Shown here one piece after another: positions 1-5,884 of a DNA stretch of 8,803 bases (position 1 is the stretch's first letter; each line of letters starts with the position of its first letter). The stretch spans positions 1-8,803 of the forward strand of contig NHJS02000035.1 of assembly GCA_002169115.2 (NCBI GenBank). The letters are read 5' to 3'. The DNA is from a bacterium TMED221. Lineage in GTDB: Bacteria; Actinomycetota; Acidimicrobiia; Actinomarinales; Actinomarinaceae. The translations under genes and the position numbers were made by a program. Below the pieces are notes generated by a model. The model ran no database searches. It saw only the letters and a program-made list of their open reading frames with translations, and had not been told where the DNA came from.

Positions 1-953
1 ATAAAAGCAATAACCAATACTTCGAGGTCATGCCATATATTAGAATTCTTAATACCTAACTTAATTGACTTGTCTATAGCATAACAACTTTGTAATAAAA
101 CCATCAAGTGTTCTTTATTATAATTATCAGAAAATCTATCATAAATATTTTTTTTAAAACTAGGTATGTATGGAGGAGGACTTAGTTTACATGCCAAAGA
201 ATGAATCTTTTTAATCTCACTATTAATTAAAAAAAGAATATATACCTCTGGTGATTTAATAGATTTGAGATAACCAAGAATCTTTAGTGCTTTATGAATA
301 TTACAATTCACTATTGAATCAATCAAATCAAACTCTGAATATTTATATTCCCTTTGGATAAAATCAAAATAAATGCCGACATCATTTATATCAAGTAATG
401 ACATTTTATATAACTCCTGAGATATTGCAGATGTGTTTCCCTCATTTTTATCAATCAGCTTTTTAAATAGTTCTTCAGTATATGTTATATTATTTTTTTG
501 GAATTTCATCTTCATCCACTCAACCAAGTTTGACCCAGTCAATTCATGTACTTCTATAACACAACCATCTACGTCTATTTTAGAGTATATCTTTGTCTTT
601 TTAAAAGATGGTGGTTGAGGGCTTAATTTTATGAGAATAACTAGATCAGAGGTAGATTTTCTTTCAAGTAAATATTCAGAAAGACTTTTTGGTATAGTAT
701 TTGAGATAACATTGAACAAAATGAGCTTATTTTCTGTAAACAAAGAATAATTTTCAAAATCATCTTTTATTATTTCTAAACTGAAATCTGAATCAACAAT
801 AATCTTTTTAACCATATATTCCTTATTTTTATAATATTGTTCAATCTTAGATTGAACTTCATTCTGCAAATGATATGGTTTTCCTAAAATCAAATATATT
901 CCATATTCAGGAATTCTTGGAGTACTTATAAATTTTTTATATGTAATTTTCAT
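1..953 (-). CDS. holA: DNA polymerase III delta subunit (clamp loader), 3' end cut by window
   Basis: This subunit of the clamp-loader complex opens the sliding beta clamp and loads it on primed DNA. The reading frame is open from the ATG at 953-951 to the left edge, giving 317 codons plus two bases without a stop, so the last residues lie outside. I translated it by hand. It aligns over its whole length with E. coli HolA (343 residues): an N-terminal segment 'YGIYLILGKPYHLQNE' like the HolA 'AAYLLLGNDPLLLQES', a middle 'NEGNTSAISQELYKMSLL' like 'YEGNLLALAQALERLSLL', 'DSIVNCNIHKALKILGYL' like 'DALLMGKSKRALHILQQL', and a C-terminal 'SNIWHDLEVLVIAF' like 'QSVWAELEGLSLLL'. No strong Shine-Dalgarno precedes the ATG, which abuts the divergent dehydrogenase region. 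In many proteobacteria holA follows leuS-lptE directly; here about 6 kb of other genes lie between them, on the same strand order. Confidence 0.88.
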   Translation of the reverse strand, partial: MKITYKKFISTPRIPEYGIYLILGKPYHLQNEVQSKIEQYYKNKEYMVKKIIVDSDFSLEIIKDDFENYSLFTENKLILFNVISNTIPKSLSEYLLERKSTSDLVILIKLSPQPPSFKKTKIYSKIDVDGCVIEVHELTGSNLVEWMKMKFQKNNITYTEELFKKLIDKNEGNTSAISQELYKMSLLDINDVGIYFDFIQREYKYSEFDLIDSIVNCNIHKALKILGYLKSIKSPEVYILFLINSEIKKIHSLACKLSPPPYIPSFKKNIYDRFSDNYNKEHLMVLLQSCYAIDKSIKLGIKNSNIWHDLEVLVIAF

Positions 954-975
954 ATGATATATTGCTCAGATTCTA

Positions 976-981
976 TACAAT
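976..981 (+). promoter_or_regulatory. Possible -10 box (TACAAT) of the GarR-like gene
   Basis: TACAAT matches the sigma-70 -10 consensus in five of six positions and ends five bases before the ATG at 987. Transcription would then begin at or within a base or two of the start codon, giving a leaderless message. No convincing -35 hexamer is visible 16-18 bases upstream, and the local sequence is very AT-rich, so chance is a real alternative. Confidence 0.3.
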
Positions 982-986
982 ATATC

Positions 987-1877
987 ATGGATAATAAAAA
1001 AGCTCATTGTGAAATTGGATTTATTGGTCTTGGCATCATGGGTAAGCCTATGGTTAAGAATTTAATCAAGTCAGGATATAAGGTTTCTTTTTTTGCTAGA
1101 AGAAAAAAAATTATTGACGAAATAACTGCTATTGGTGGCACTTATATTAATAATATTTCAGACTTACCAAAAATATGTAAAATAATTATACTTAACCTTC
1201 CTAAGTCCAATGATGTGAAAAATATTGTCTTAGGAAATGAAGGTCTTTATGAAAATATTCTGCATAATACAATTCTGATTGATATGAGTACAATTTCACC
1301 AGATGTTACCTCAGAAATATCTAATAAACTTAAATTAAAAAAATCATATTTGATAGATGCCCCTGTGTCTGGAGGAGAGATTGGTGCTATCAATGGGAGT
1401 TTATCGATAATGGTCGGTGGCCAAAAAAAAATATTTAAGAAGATTTTACCAATATTGTCAGTTTTGGGTGAAAACATAACATATATAGGCAAAAGTGGTT
1501 CAGGTCAAATAACTAAAGCATGCAATCAAATATTAGTTGCAGGGACAATGGTTGCTGTCAGCGAGGTATTACTTGTAGCTAAAAAATCTGGATGTAACCT
1601 CAACCTTATCAGAGATGCTTTGATGGGAGGTTTTGCAAATAGTAAAATCTTAGAAGTACATGGCCGTAGAATGATTGATAGTGACTATAAACCAGGATTT
1701 AAGTCTAAATTACATTTAAAAGATTTAGATATTGCATTAAAGATAGCTAAGGATTTAAATATAAACCTTAAAGGTACTAAGTATAGTAGAAAGCTAATGT
1801 ATCAGTCAGTGATGGATAAAAAACAAGAAAAAGATTCATCTGTAATACATGAAATAATTAAAAAGATTAATAAATAA
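987..1877 (+). CDS. GarR/GlxR-like 2-hydroxy-3-oxopropionate (tartronate semialdehyde) reductase family
   Basis: This is a cytoplasmic NAD(P)-dependent beta-hydroxyacid dehydrogenase of 296 residues. Residues 10-23 carry the Rossmann motif (G14-x-G16-x-x-G19, in FIGLGIMGKPM). Residues 124-130 (DAPVSGG) are the substrate-binding signature, Lys177 in GSGQITKACNQ is the expected catalytic lysine, and Lys245 lies in the LHLKDLDIA helix. Both ends resemble E. coli GarR, notably 'YKPGFKSKLHLKDL' against 'FKPGFRIDLHIKDL', so tartronate semialdehyde reduction to glycerate is the best guess; 3-hydroxyisobutyrate dehydrogenase is the main alternative. Arg38-Arg39 after the second strand replace the Asp-Arg of E. 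coli GarR, which may favour NADPH (inference). I chose the ATG at 987 because it gives the family length (GarR is about 295) and starts just before the Rossmann fold. An in-frame ATG at 954 would add 11 unconserved residues and abut the holA start. The gene is followed 39 bases later by irr. Confidence 0.85.
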   Translation: MDNKKAHCEIGFIGLGIMGKPMVKNLIKSGYKVSFFARRKKIIDEITAIGGTYINNISDLPKICKIIILNLPKSNDVKNIVLGNEGLYENILHNTILIDMSTISPDVTSEISNKLKLKKSYLIDAPVSGGEIGAINGSLSIMVGGQKKIFKKILPILSVLGENITYIGKSGSGQITKACNQILVAGTMVAVSEVLLVAKKSGCNLNLIRDALMGGFANSKILEVHGRRMIDSDYKPGFKSKLHLKDLDIALKIAKDLNINLKGTKYSRKLMYQSVMDKKQEKDSSVIHEIIKKINK

Positions 1878-1904
1878 AGTGTTTAATAATTGTACTGTAA
1901 ATTA

Positions 1905-1910
1905 TATAAT
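1905..1910 (+). promoter_or_regulatory. Possible -10 box (TATAAT) of irr
   Basis: A perfect TATAAT ends six bases before the irr ATG at 1917, so the transcript would start essentially on the start codon. The matching -35 position (1882-1887, TTTAAT) is poor. A weak inverted repeat (ATAATT 1886-1891, AATTAT 1900-1905) overlaps it, but this is expected by chance in such AT-rich DNA. Read-through from the upstream dehydrogenase gene is an alternative way to express irr. Confidence 0.35.
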
Positions 1911-1916
1911 TATGTC

Positions 1917-2315
1917 ATGGAACATAAATATTCAGACTTATTGAAGAAAAATAGTATTATGCCTACTAAGCAACGCTTAGAGATTGCCGACATTATCTTC
2001 AAAAAACATCAACATTTCACCGCAAATGAGTTGATTGATCGTATAAAGACTTCTGATTTACCCATATCTCAAGCCACTATATATAACACTTTATGCACTT
2101 TTGAATCCAAAGGATTACTTAAAATGATTGATATACAGAATAATTGCAAATTCTATGATACGAATTTGCAGTCACATCATCATGTTTATAATATTAGCAC
2201 TAATAAGCTTACAGATATTGCCGTTGACAAGATAGAGTTTTCTAGATTACCAGAAATACCTAAAAACGTAGTCCTAGAACAAACAGAAGTACTCATCAAA
2301 GTTAGAAATAAATAA
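1917..2315 (+). CDS. irr: Irr-like Fur-family iron/heme-responsive transcription regulator
   Basis: This is a 132-residue DNA-binding regulator. The N-terminal winged helix includes MPTKQRLEIADIIF (residues 15-28), TANELIDRI (35-43) and the recognition helix SQATIYNTLCTFESKGLL (51-68). The metal/dimerisation half has 'YDTNLQSHHHVY' (80-91) with the three-histidine HHH at 87-89, then 'LPEIPKNVVLEQTEVLIKV'. This matches the Irr branch ('FDTN..HHHF', 'LPEPPEG.EI..VDVVIRLR') rather than Fur or Zur. The CxxC zinc pairs of Fur are absent, also as in Irr. The N-terminal Cys-Pro heme motif of Bradyrhizobium Irr is missing, as in many other Irr proteins. Irr normally accumulates when iron or heme is low and binds ICE operators. 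Such an operator lies at 4762-4780 before the rubrerythrin operon, which converges on this gene. I chose the ATG at 1917; an upstream in-frame TTG at 1890 would add nine unconserved residues. The stop codon touches that of the DUF3501 gene with no base between. Confidence 0.82.
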   Translation: MEHKYSDLLKKNSIMPTKQRLEIADIIFKKHQHFTANELIDRIKTSDLPISQATIYNTLCTFESKGLLKMIDIQNNCKFYDTNLQSHHHVYNISTNKLTDIAVDKIEFSRLPEIPKNVVLEQTEVLIKVRNK

Positions 2316-2897
2316 CTAATCAAGATCTTTTACTAAAGAAGATGAAGTATCTCTTTGTAATTTAGTTTCATGATTATATTCTTTATGATCTATTCCGATA
2401 ATTATATCATCCATTTCTTTAAATGATTTTTTATCTGTATCACTTAATTGGAACCTTAAAAAATGAACTGCAGATGTTTTTTCTTCTCTTGATCTCTCTA
2501 AGTCTTCATCTGAAACAGCGAATATCTTTTTAGAGTTATTTATAGATAGCCAAACTCTATTTTCTAGATCACATAGCTTGTTTAACATGATTTTTCTTTC
2601 ATTTACATCGGTAAACATTATCAACATAGTTGCTTTTAGATTATTACCATCAGGAATGAGTGACTGATAGGCATCTATTTCATCTTGAATATCCTGTTCT
2701 TTAAATATTTTTTCTATCCTTAACATCTCTTGAACTTGATATTTTATAGTTTCATAATCCTCAAATAATAATAGGACATTGTCACCTACCTTTACGGATC
2801 TATTTTTCTTATGCAATAATAAGTTTTGCTTTATTTCTTCTCTAGATTTGTCATATTCTTCTAATGAAAGTAAATCAGATGTTATTAACTTTTTCAT
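2316..2897 (-). CDS. DUF3501 family protein, third gene of the rubrerythrin operon
   Basis: This 193-residue protein matches the DUF3501 family (function unknown) along its length. The family features visible are KLITSDLLSLEEY (3-15), LLFEDYETIKYQVQEMLRIE (43-62), IPDG (81-84), ERKIMLNKL (100-108), DEDLERSREEKTSAVHFLRF (130-149) and GIDH (168-171). The family is recognised from memory; no catalytic chemistry is established. It has no signal peptide, membrane segment or cysteine cluster (one Cys, at 109), so it is probably a soluble cytoplasmic protein. The start is supported by AAGGAG (plus strand 2905-2910) seven bases upstream. It lies 15 bases after the Fe-S protein gene, so translation and regulation are presumably shared with rubrerythrin. 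DUF3501, a CCG-domain Fe-S protein and rubrerythrin are, to my knowledge, a recurring trio in proteobacteria, suggesting a joint role in peroxide or redox handling (inference). Confidence 0.85.
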   Translation of the reverse strand: MKKLITSDLLSLEEYDKSREEIKQNLLLHKKNRSVKVGDNVLLLFEDYETIKYQVQEMLRIEKIFKEQDIQDEIDAYQSLIPDGNNLKATMLIMFTDVNERKIMLNKLCDLENRVWLSINNSKKIFAVSDEDLERSREEKTSAVHFLRFQLSDTDKKSFKEMDDIIIGIDHKEYNHETKLQRDTSSSLVKDLD

Positions 2898-2912
2898 ATT
2901 GTATCTCCTTAT

Positions 2913-4214
2913 CTATATGCCATATGCTTTTTTAATTAGAGAAATTGGATGGTTTGGCATAACCTTATTTCCCATTGCGTTCACGATATGATGAGCAGCT
3001 AAAGTACAATCGCTCGTAAAGTGTTGTGCCTTATTCTTCTGATACTCCTTGACAATAGGTCTGGCAATTTTAATGGCAATATCATGAGTTTCTTTTTTGA
3101 CGCCATATGTTCCATCATGACCAGAACATCTTTCTAGTGCCTCAACATCTGTACCGGGAATAAGTTCAAGAATTTTTTTTGTGACCTGACCTATATTTTG
3201 AACTCTCTGATGACAGGCAACTTGGTAAAATACAGATCCAATATTATTTATAAAATTAGTATTAAGTTTATTTTGCTCATGAAGCAAAAGCAAATACTCA
3301 AAGGGGTCACAAAGCGCTTTAGATATAGATTTAATATCATTATTGCCAGGGAATAATAATGGTAGCTCTTGCTTAAACATCAGTACACATGAAGGAACTG
3401 GAGCAATAATCCTATAACCATCATCAACATACTTTTTAAATTTTTTAATATTATGTTGCATCATCTTTTCTACAGTTTTTAAATCTCCTAACTCTAGTTT
3501 AGGCATTCCGCAACATTTATCATCTTTAATTAGCTCTACATGTATACTGTTATGTTTTAAAACATCCACTAAATCATCAATAACAATTGGCTCATTATAA
3601 TTGTGATAACATGTCGTAAAAATAGCAACTTTATCGACAGCTTTGTTATTGTTAACTATTAAATTATGCTTACTTTTTGAAGTAACGCTTGAAAATTTAG
3701 GCAGTTTTGCATTTCTATGAATATTAAGTATCTTTTCGAGAGCGATCCTAAAAATCTTGATACTATTGAAAAAATTAATTATCGGCGCAATAATTTTTCG
3801 TGAGCCTAGTTTTCCTAGTAAATCAGTTGACGTTAGTAGTTTATCTCTAAATGATGTTTTTGATTTATGAAATTTTATAGCCTTTCCTCTTAACATCAGA
3901 TGAGGGAAATCAATTTCCCATTCATGAGGTGGAACATATGGGCATTTAGTTAAAAAACATAGATCACACAAGTAGCAATGATCTATTACATCACTAAATT
4001 GGTTATAGGATACACCATCAACTTCAAAAGTTTTTGACTCATCTATTAGATCAAATAATGTTGGAAAAGAATTACATAAACTAACACATCGTCTGCAGCC
4101 ATGACAGGCATCTGCAACTCTTCTTAATTCTTTTTCAAATAGATCCTCGTTGAGGTAATCGGCATTTTTCCAATCTATATCAAAACGTGTAGGCTTCTGT
4201 AAACCACCTTCCAT
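2913..4214 (-). CDS. GlpC-like 4Fe-4S ferredoxin / CCG-domain (heterodisulfide reductase-related) oxidoreductase
   Basis: A 433-residue electron-transfer protein. Residues 37-47 hold CxxCxxCxxxC (Cys37, 40, 43, 47) and residues 80-91 hold a second cluster (Cys80, 83, 86, then Cys91-Pro), together two 4Fe-4S sites of the GlpC/HdrC type. Two CCG-type modules follow. The first has Cys202 (TTCYHNY), Cys234-Cys235-Gly (DKCCGMP) and Cys276. The second has Cys334 (VACHQ), Cys363-Ser-Gly (RCSGHDG) and Cys403, with serine in place of the second cysteine of CCG. In GlpC, LldE and HdrB, CCG modules bind Fe-S clusters or bind other subunits and quinone-linked partners. No membrane segment is obvious. It lies 66 bases after rubrerythrin, past a stable hairpin, and has its own GGAG (plus strand 4222-4225) before the ATG. 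Context suggests an electron donor to the rubredoxin-less rubrerythrin (inference). Calling it glpC would be misleading, as glpA and glpB are absent here. Confidence 0.85.
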   Translation of the reverse strand: MEGGLQKPTRFDIDWKNADYLNEDLFEKELRRVADACHGCRRCVSLCNSFPTLFDLIDESKTFEVDGVSYNQFSDVIDHCYLCDLCFLTKCPYVPPHEWEIDFPHLMLRGKAIKFHKSKTSFRDKLLTSTDLLGKLGSRKIIAPIINFFNSIKIFRIALEKILNIHRNAKLPKFSSVTSKSKHNLIVNNNKAVDKVAIFTTCYHNYNEPIVIDDLVDVLKHNSIHVELIKDDKCCGMPKLELGDLKTVEKMMQHNIKKFKKYVDDGYRIIAPVPSCVLMFKQELPLLFPGNNDIKSISKALCDPFEYLLLLHEQNKLNTNFINNIGSVFYQVACHQRVQNIGQVTKKILELIPGTDVEALERCSGHDGTYGVKKETHDIAIKIARPIVKEYQKNKAQHFTSDCTLAAHHIVNAMGNKVMPNHPISLIKKAYGI

Positions 4215-4241
4215 AACTATTCTCCATGCTTGTCGCTAGTT

Positions 4242-4268
4242 AGCTCCACTAGTGTTACTAGTGGAGCT
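4242..4268 (-). other. Perfect 11-bp intercistronic hairpin in the rubrerythrin operon
   Basis: AGCTCCACTAG (4242-4252) and CTAGTGGAGCT (4258-4268) are exact reverse complements separated by a five-base loop. The stem is GC-richer than its surroundings and begins 12 bases after the rubrerythrin stop. No T-tract follows it on the minus strand, so it is unlikely to be a full intrinsic terminator. More likely it stabilises or processes the 3' end of the rubrerythrin message, or partly attenuates transcription, so that rubrerythrin is made in excess of the two downstream proteins. Confidence 0.7.
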
Positions 4269-4280
4269 GGATATGATTTA

Positions 4281-4700
4281 TTAAGCCATTGATTCCAATG
4301 CTTTTGTGAATCTATTTGCATGAGACCTTTCGGCTTTTGCAAGTGTTTCAAACCAATCTGCAATTTCATCAAAACCTTCATCTCTAGCGCATTTGGCCAT
4401 ACCAGGATACATATCAGTGTATTCGTGGGTTTCACCAGCAATAGCAGCCTTAAGATTCATTTCGCTATTTCCAATTGGCTCACCAGTTGCAGGATCACCA
4501 CACTCTTTTTCTAAATATTCTAAGTGACCATGTGCATGACCAGTCTCTCCTTCAGCAGTTGACCTAAAAACAGTTGCTATATCGTTTTGACCTTCAACAT
4601 CAGCTTTAGCTGCAAAATATAAATATCTTCTGTTTGCTTGAGACTCTCCAGCAAAGGCATCCTTAAGATTTTGTTCAGTTTTCGAACCTTTTAAACTCAT
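4281..4700 (-). CDS. Rubrerythrin (diiron peroxidase, no rubredoxin domain)
   Basis: This is a 139-residue ferritin-like four-helix protein that reduces hydrogen peroxide at a non-heme diiron site in the cytoplasm. The expected iron ligands are visible: Glu19 (FAGESQANRRY), Glu52 and His55 (EGETGHAHGH), Glu90 and Glu93 (AGETHEY), and Glu124 and His127 (KAERSH). The C-terminal rubredoxin domain of classical rubrerythrin, with two CxxC motifs, is absent, so electrons must come from another protein. The co-transcribed CCG Fe-S protein is the natural candidate. Codon and residue choice look more conserved and less AT-biased than in the neighbours, consistent with high expression. The start is firm: AAGGAG (plus strand 4708-4713) lies seven bases before the ATG. 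The gene heads a three-gene operon driven from a promoter covered by an Irr (ICE) palindrome. Erythrin-like ferritin roles (iron storage) are a less likely alternative. Confidence 0.93.
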   Translation of the reverse strand: MSLKGSKTEQNLKDAFAGESQANRRYLYFAAKADVEGQNDIATVFRSTAEGETGHAHGHLEYLEKECGDPATGEPIGNSEMNLKAAIAGETHEYTDMYPGMAKCARDEGFDEIADWFETLAKAERSHANRFTKALESMA

Positions 4701-4761
4701 TTTTTTTCTCCTTATTGTGAAATAAATAATCTAAAATAGTAATAACTAATAAATTAGAACC

Positions 4762-4780
4762 ATTTAGAATCATTCTAAAT
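4762..4780. promoter_or_regulatory. Irr operator (ICE box), perfect 19-base palindrome
   Basis: ATTTAGAAT and ATTCTAAAT flank a single central C and are exact reverse complements. The core TTTAGAA (4763-4769), three bases, TTCTAAA (4773-4779) matches the alphaproteobacterial iron control element TTTAGAA-N3-TTCTAAA at all 14 defined positions. It covers the -10 hexamer of the rubrerythrin promoter, which implies repression. A further TTAGAA half-site (4754-4759) lies exactly ten bases from the one inside the box, on the same DNA face. An irr-like gene lies at 1917-2315. Confidence 0.85.
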
Positions 4781-4800
4781 TTAATAATATGAGTTGTCAA
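4772..4800 (-). promoter_or_regulatory. Sigma-70 promoter of the rubrerythrin operon
   Basis: Read on the minus strand, TTGACA (plus positions 4795-4800, perfect -35) is followed by exactly 17 bases and TAGAAT (4772-4777, five of six to TATAAT). Transcription should start near 4765, giving a leader of about 64 bases ending in a strong AAGGAG ribosome site. The -10 lies wholly inside the ICE palindrome. This is the best promoter in the window. Confidence 0.82.
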
Positions 4801-4826
4801 CGCTATTATGATAAACTTAAGAACAT

Positions 4827-4845
4827 GACAATGATTCTCATTCTT
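4827..4845. promoter_or_regulatory. Fur-box-like site upstream of pyrD
   Basis: The 19 bases here match the classical Fur box GATAATGATAATCATTATC at 14 positions and contain the inverted repeat AATGA-TTC-TCATT (4830-4842). The site lies 27 bases upstream of the rubrerythrin -35 and 13 bases before the pyrD ATG. It abuts a TATAAA (4845-4850) that could be the pyrD -10. It could serve either gene. No Fur gene other than the Irr-like one is in the window, and a chance match in AT-rich DNA is possible. Confidence 0.4.
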
Positions 4846-4858
4846 ATAAAGTAATATT

Positions 4859-5884
4859 ATGAAACTTATGCCAATGTTTTTTGAAGTTTATAAAAAATTT
4901 ATCTTCATGCTTCCACCAGAAAAAGCTCATGAAGTAAGTTTGTATATTGCTGAAAAAATTTACGGGTCATATCTTAAGAAGTTCCTGATATCAAAAACAA
5001 ATAGTAATAATGAAAATATTATGGGGATGAATGTTGCAAATAAATTAGGTCTAGCTGCAGGATTTGATAAAAACGGAGATTATATAAACTTTATAACTAA
5101 TATTGGTTTTGGTTTTGTAGAATTAGGAACAGTAACTCCGAAACCCCAGTTTGGAAATCCAAAACCAAGAATATTTAGAGTTAAAGATGATCAAGCTATA
5201 ATCAACCATCTTGGGTTCAATAATAAAGGTGTAAATTATCTTAAAAATAATTTACTTAAAATTGATAGAAATGTACCTATTGGAATTAATATAGGTAAAA
5301 ATAGTATCACAAAAATAGACAAGGCTCATGAAGATTATGAATACTGCATGGAACAGATTTTTTACTTAGCAGATTATATTACCTTAAATATATCATCTCC
5401 GAATACAAAAGATTTAAGGAACCTTCACCTAAAAGACTATTTAAATTTCTTTTTAAAACAAATAAAAAAGAAACATGATACCTTGGCAAAAAAATATCAT
5501 AAACATGTGCCGCTTGTTTTGAAGGTTTCACCAGACATTCAAGATAATGATCTTGAAAGTTTTTGTAGTATTGCAATTGATTACGAGATTGATGGAATTA
5601 TAGCAACAAATACAACAATAGATAAAAGTGTCTTGAGTGATAAATCAATAGATATTGAAGGTGGGATAAGTGGAAAACCATTATTGAATAAATCTAATAA
5701 CGTCATAAAAGCTATCAAAGACCAAGTAGATAACAAAATAAAAATTATTGGAACTGGTGGTGTAACTTCAAAACAATCAGCTATTGATAAATTAGAATGT
5801 GGAGCTGATTTAATACAAATGTATACGGGTTTAGTCTACAAGGGCACAAATTTGATTCAGGAGATTACTTCTAATATAAAGTAA
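4859..5884 (+). CDS. pyrD: Dihydroorotate dehydrogenase, class 2 (quinone-dependent)
   Basis: This enzyme oxidises dihydroorotate to orotate in pyrimidine synthesis, passing electrons through FMN to membrane quinone. The 341 residues include the N-terminal membrane-associating helices typical of class 2 (about residues 6-45, with LPPEKAHE like the E. coli LDPERAHE). Further motifs are GLAAGFDKNGD (64-74), GFVELGTVTPKPQFGNPKPR (85-104), NHLGFNNKG (116-124), NISSPNT with the catalytic serine (177-183), LKVSPDI (221-227), ATNTT (249-253), GGISGKP (268-274) and the phosphate-binding GTGGVTS (298-304) and YTGLVYKG (322-329). The start is uncertain: ATGs occur at residues 1, 4 and 6, none with a Shine-Dalgarno. 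The ATG at 4874 would align exactly with the E. coli start. The stop codon directly abuts that of the convergent small gene. The promoter region is shared divergently with rubrerythrin. Confidence 0.95.
   Translation: MKLMPMFFEVYKKFIFMLPPEKAHEVSLYIAEKIYGSYLKKFLISKTNSNNENIMGMNVANKLGLAAGFDKNGDYINFITNIGFGFVELGTVTPKPQFGNPKPRIFRVKDDQAIINHLGFNNKGVNYLKNNLLKIDRNVPIGINIGKNSITKIDKAHEDYEYCMEQIFYLADYITLNISSPNTKDLRNLHLKDYLNFFLKQIKKKHDTLAKKYHKHVPLVLKVSPDIQDNDLESFCSIAIDYEIDGIIATNTTIDKSVLSDKSIDIEGGISGKPLLNKSNNVIKAIKDQVDNKIKIIGTGGVTSKQSAIDKLECGADLIQMYTGLVYKGTNLIQEITSNIK

Noticed and set aside
433..618. Short plus-strand open frame inside holA
   Set aside because: It is antisense to well-supported holA coding sequence, with hydrophobic low-complexity content and no start signal.
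954..986. Longer dehydrogenase start at 954
   Set aside because: It adds 11 residues with no family counterpart, abuts the holA start and has no ribosome site; the 987 start gives the normal GarR length.
1886..1905. Inverted repeat ATAATT/AATTAT before irr as an autoregulatory operator
   Set aside because: The arms are only six A/T bases with an eight-base spacer and do not resemble an ICE box; chance is likely.
1890..1916. TTG start extending irr by nine residues
   Set aside because: Irr/Fur proteins start close to the 'PTKQR' segment, the added residues look like translated spacer, and the extension covers the TATAAT.
2913..4214. Naming the Fe-S protein glpC (anaerobic glycerol-3-phosphate dehydrogenase)
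   Set aside because: Architecture is shared, but glpA/glpB are absent and the operon context is rubrerythrin and DUF3501.
4242..4268. Hairpin as an intrinsic terminator
   Set aside because: Neither strand has a T-run directly after the stem, and the downstream Fe-S gene has no promoter of its own visible, so read-through is needed.
4217..4441. 74-codon minus-strand open frame over the rubrerythrin 3' end
   Set aside because: It is an out-of-frame shadow of rubrerythrin and runs through the hairpin; it resembles no protein.
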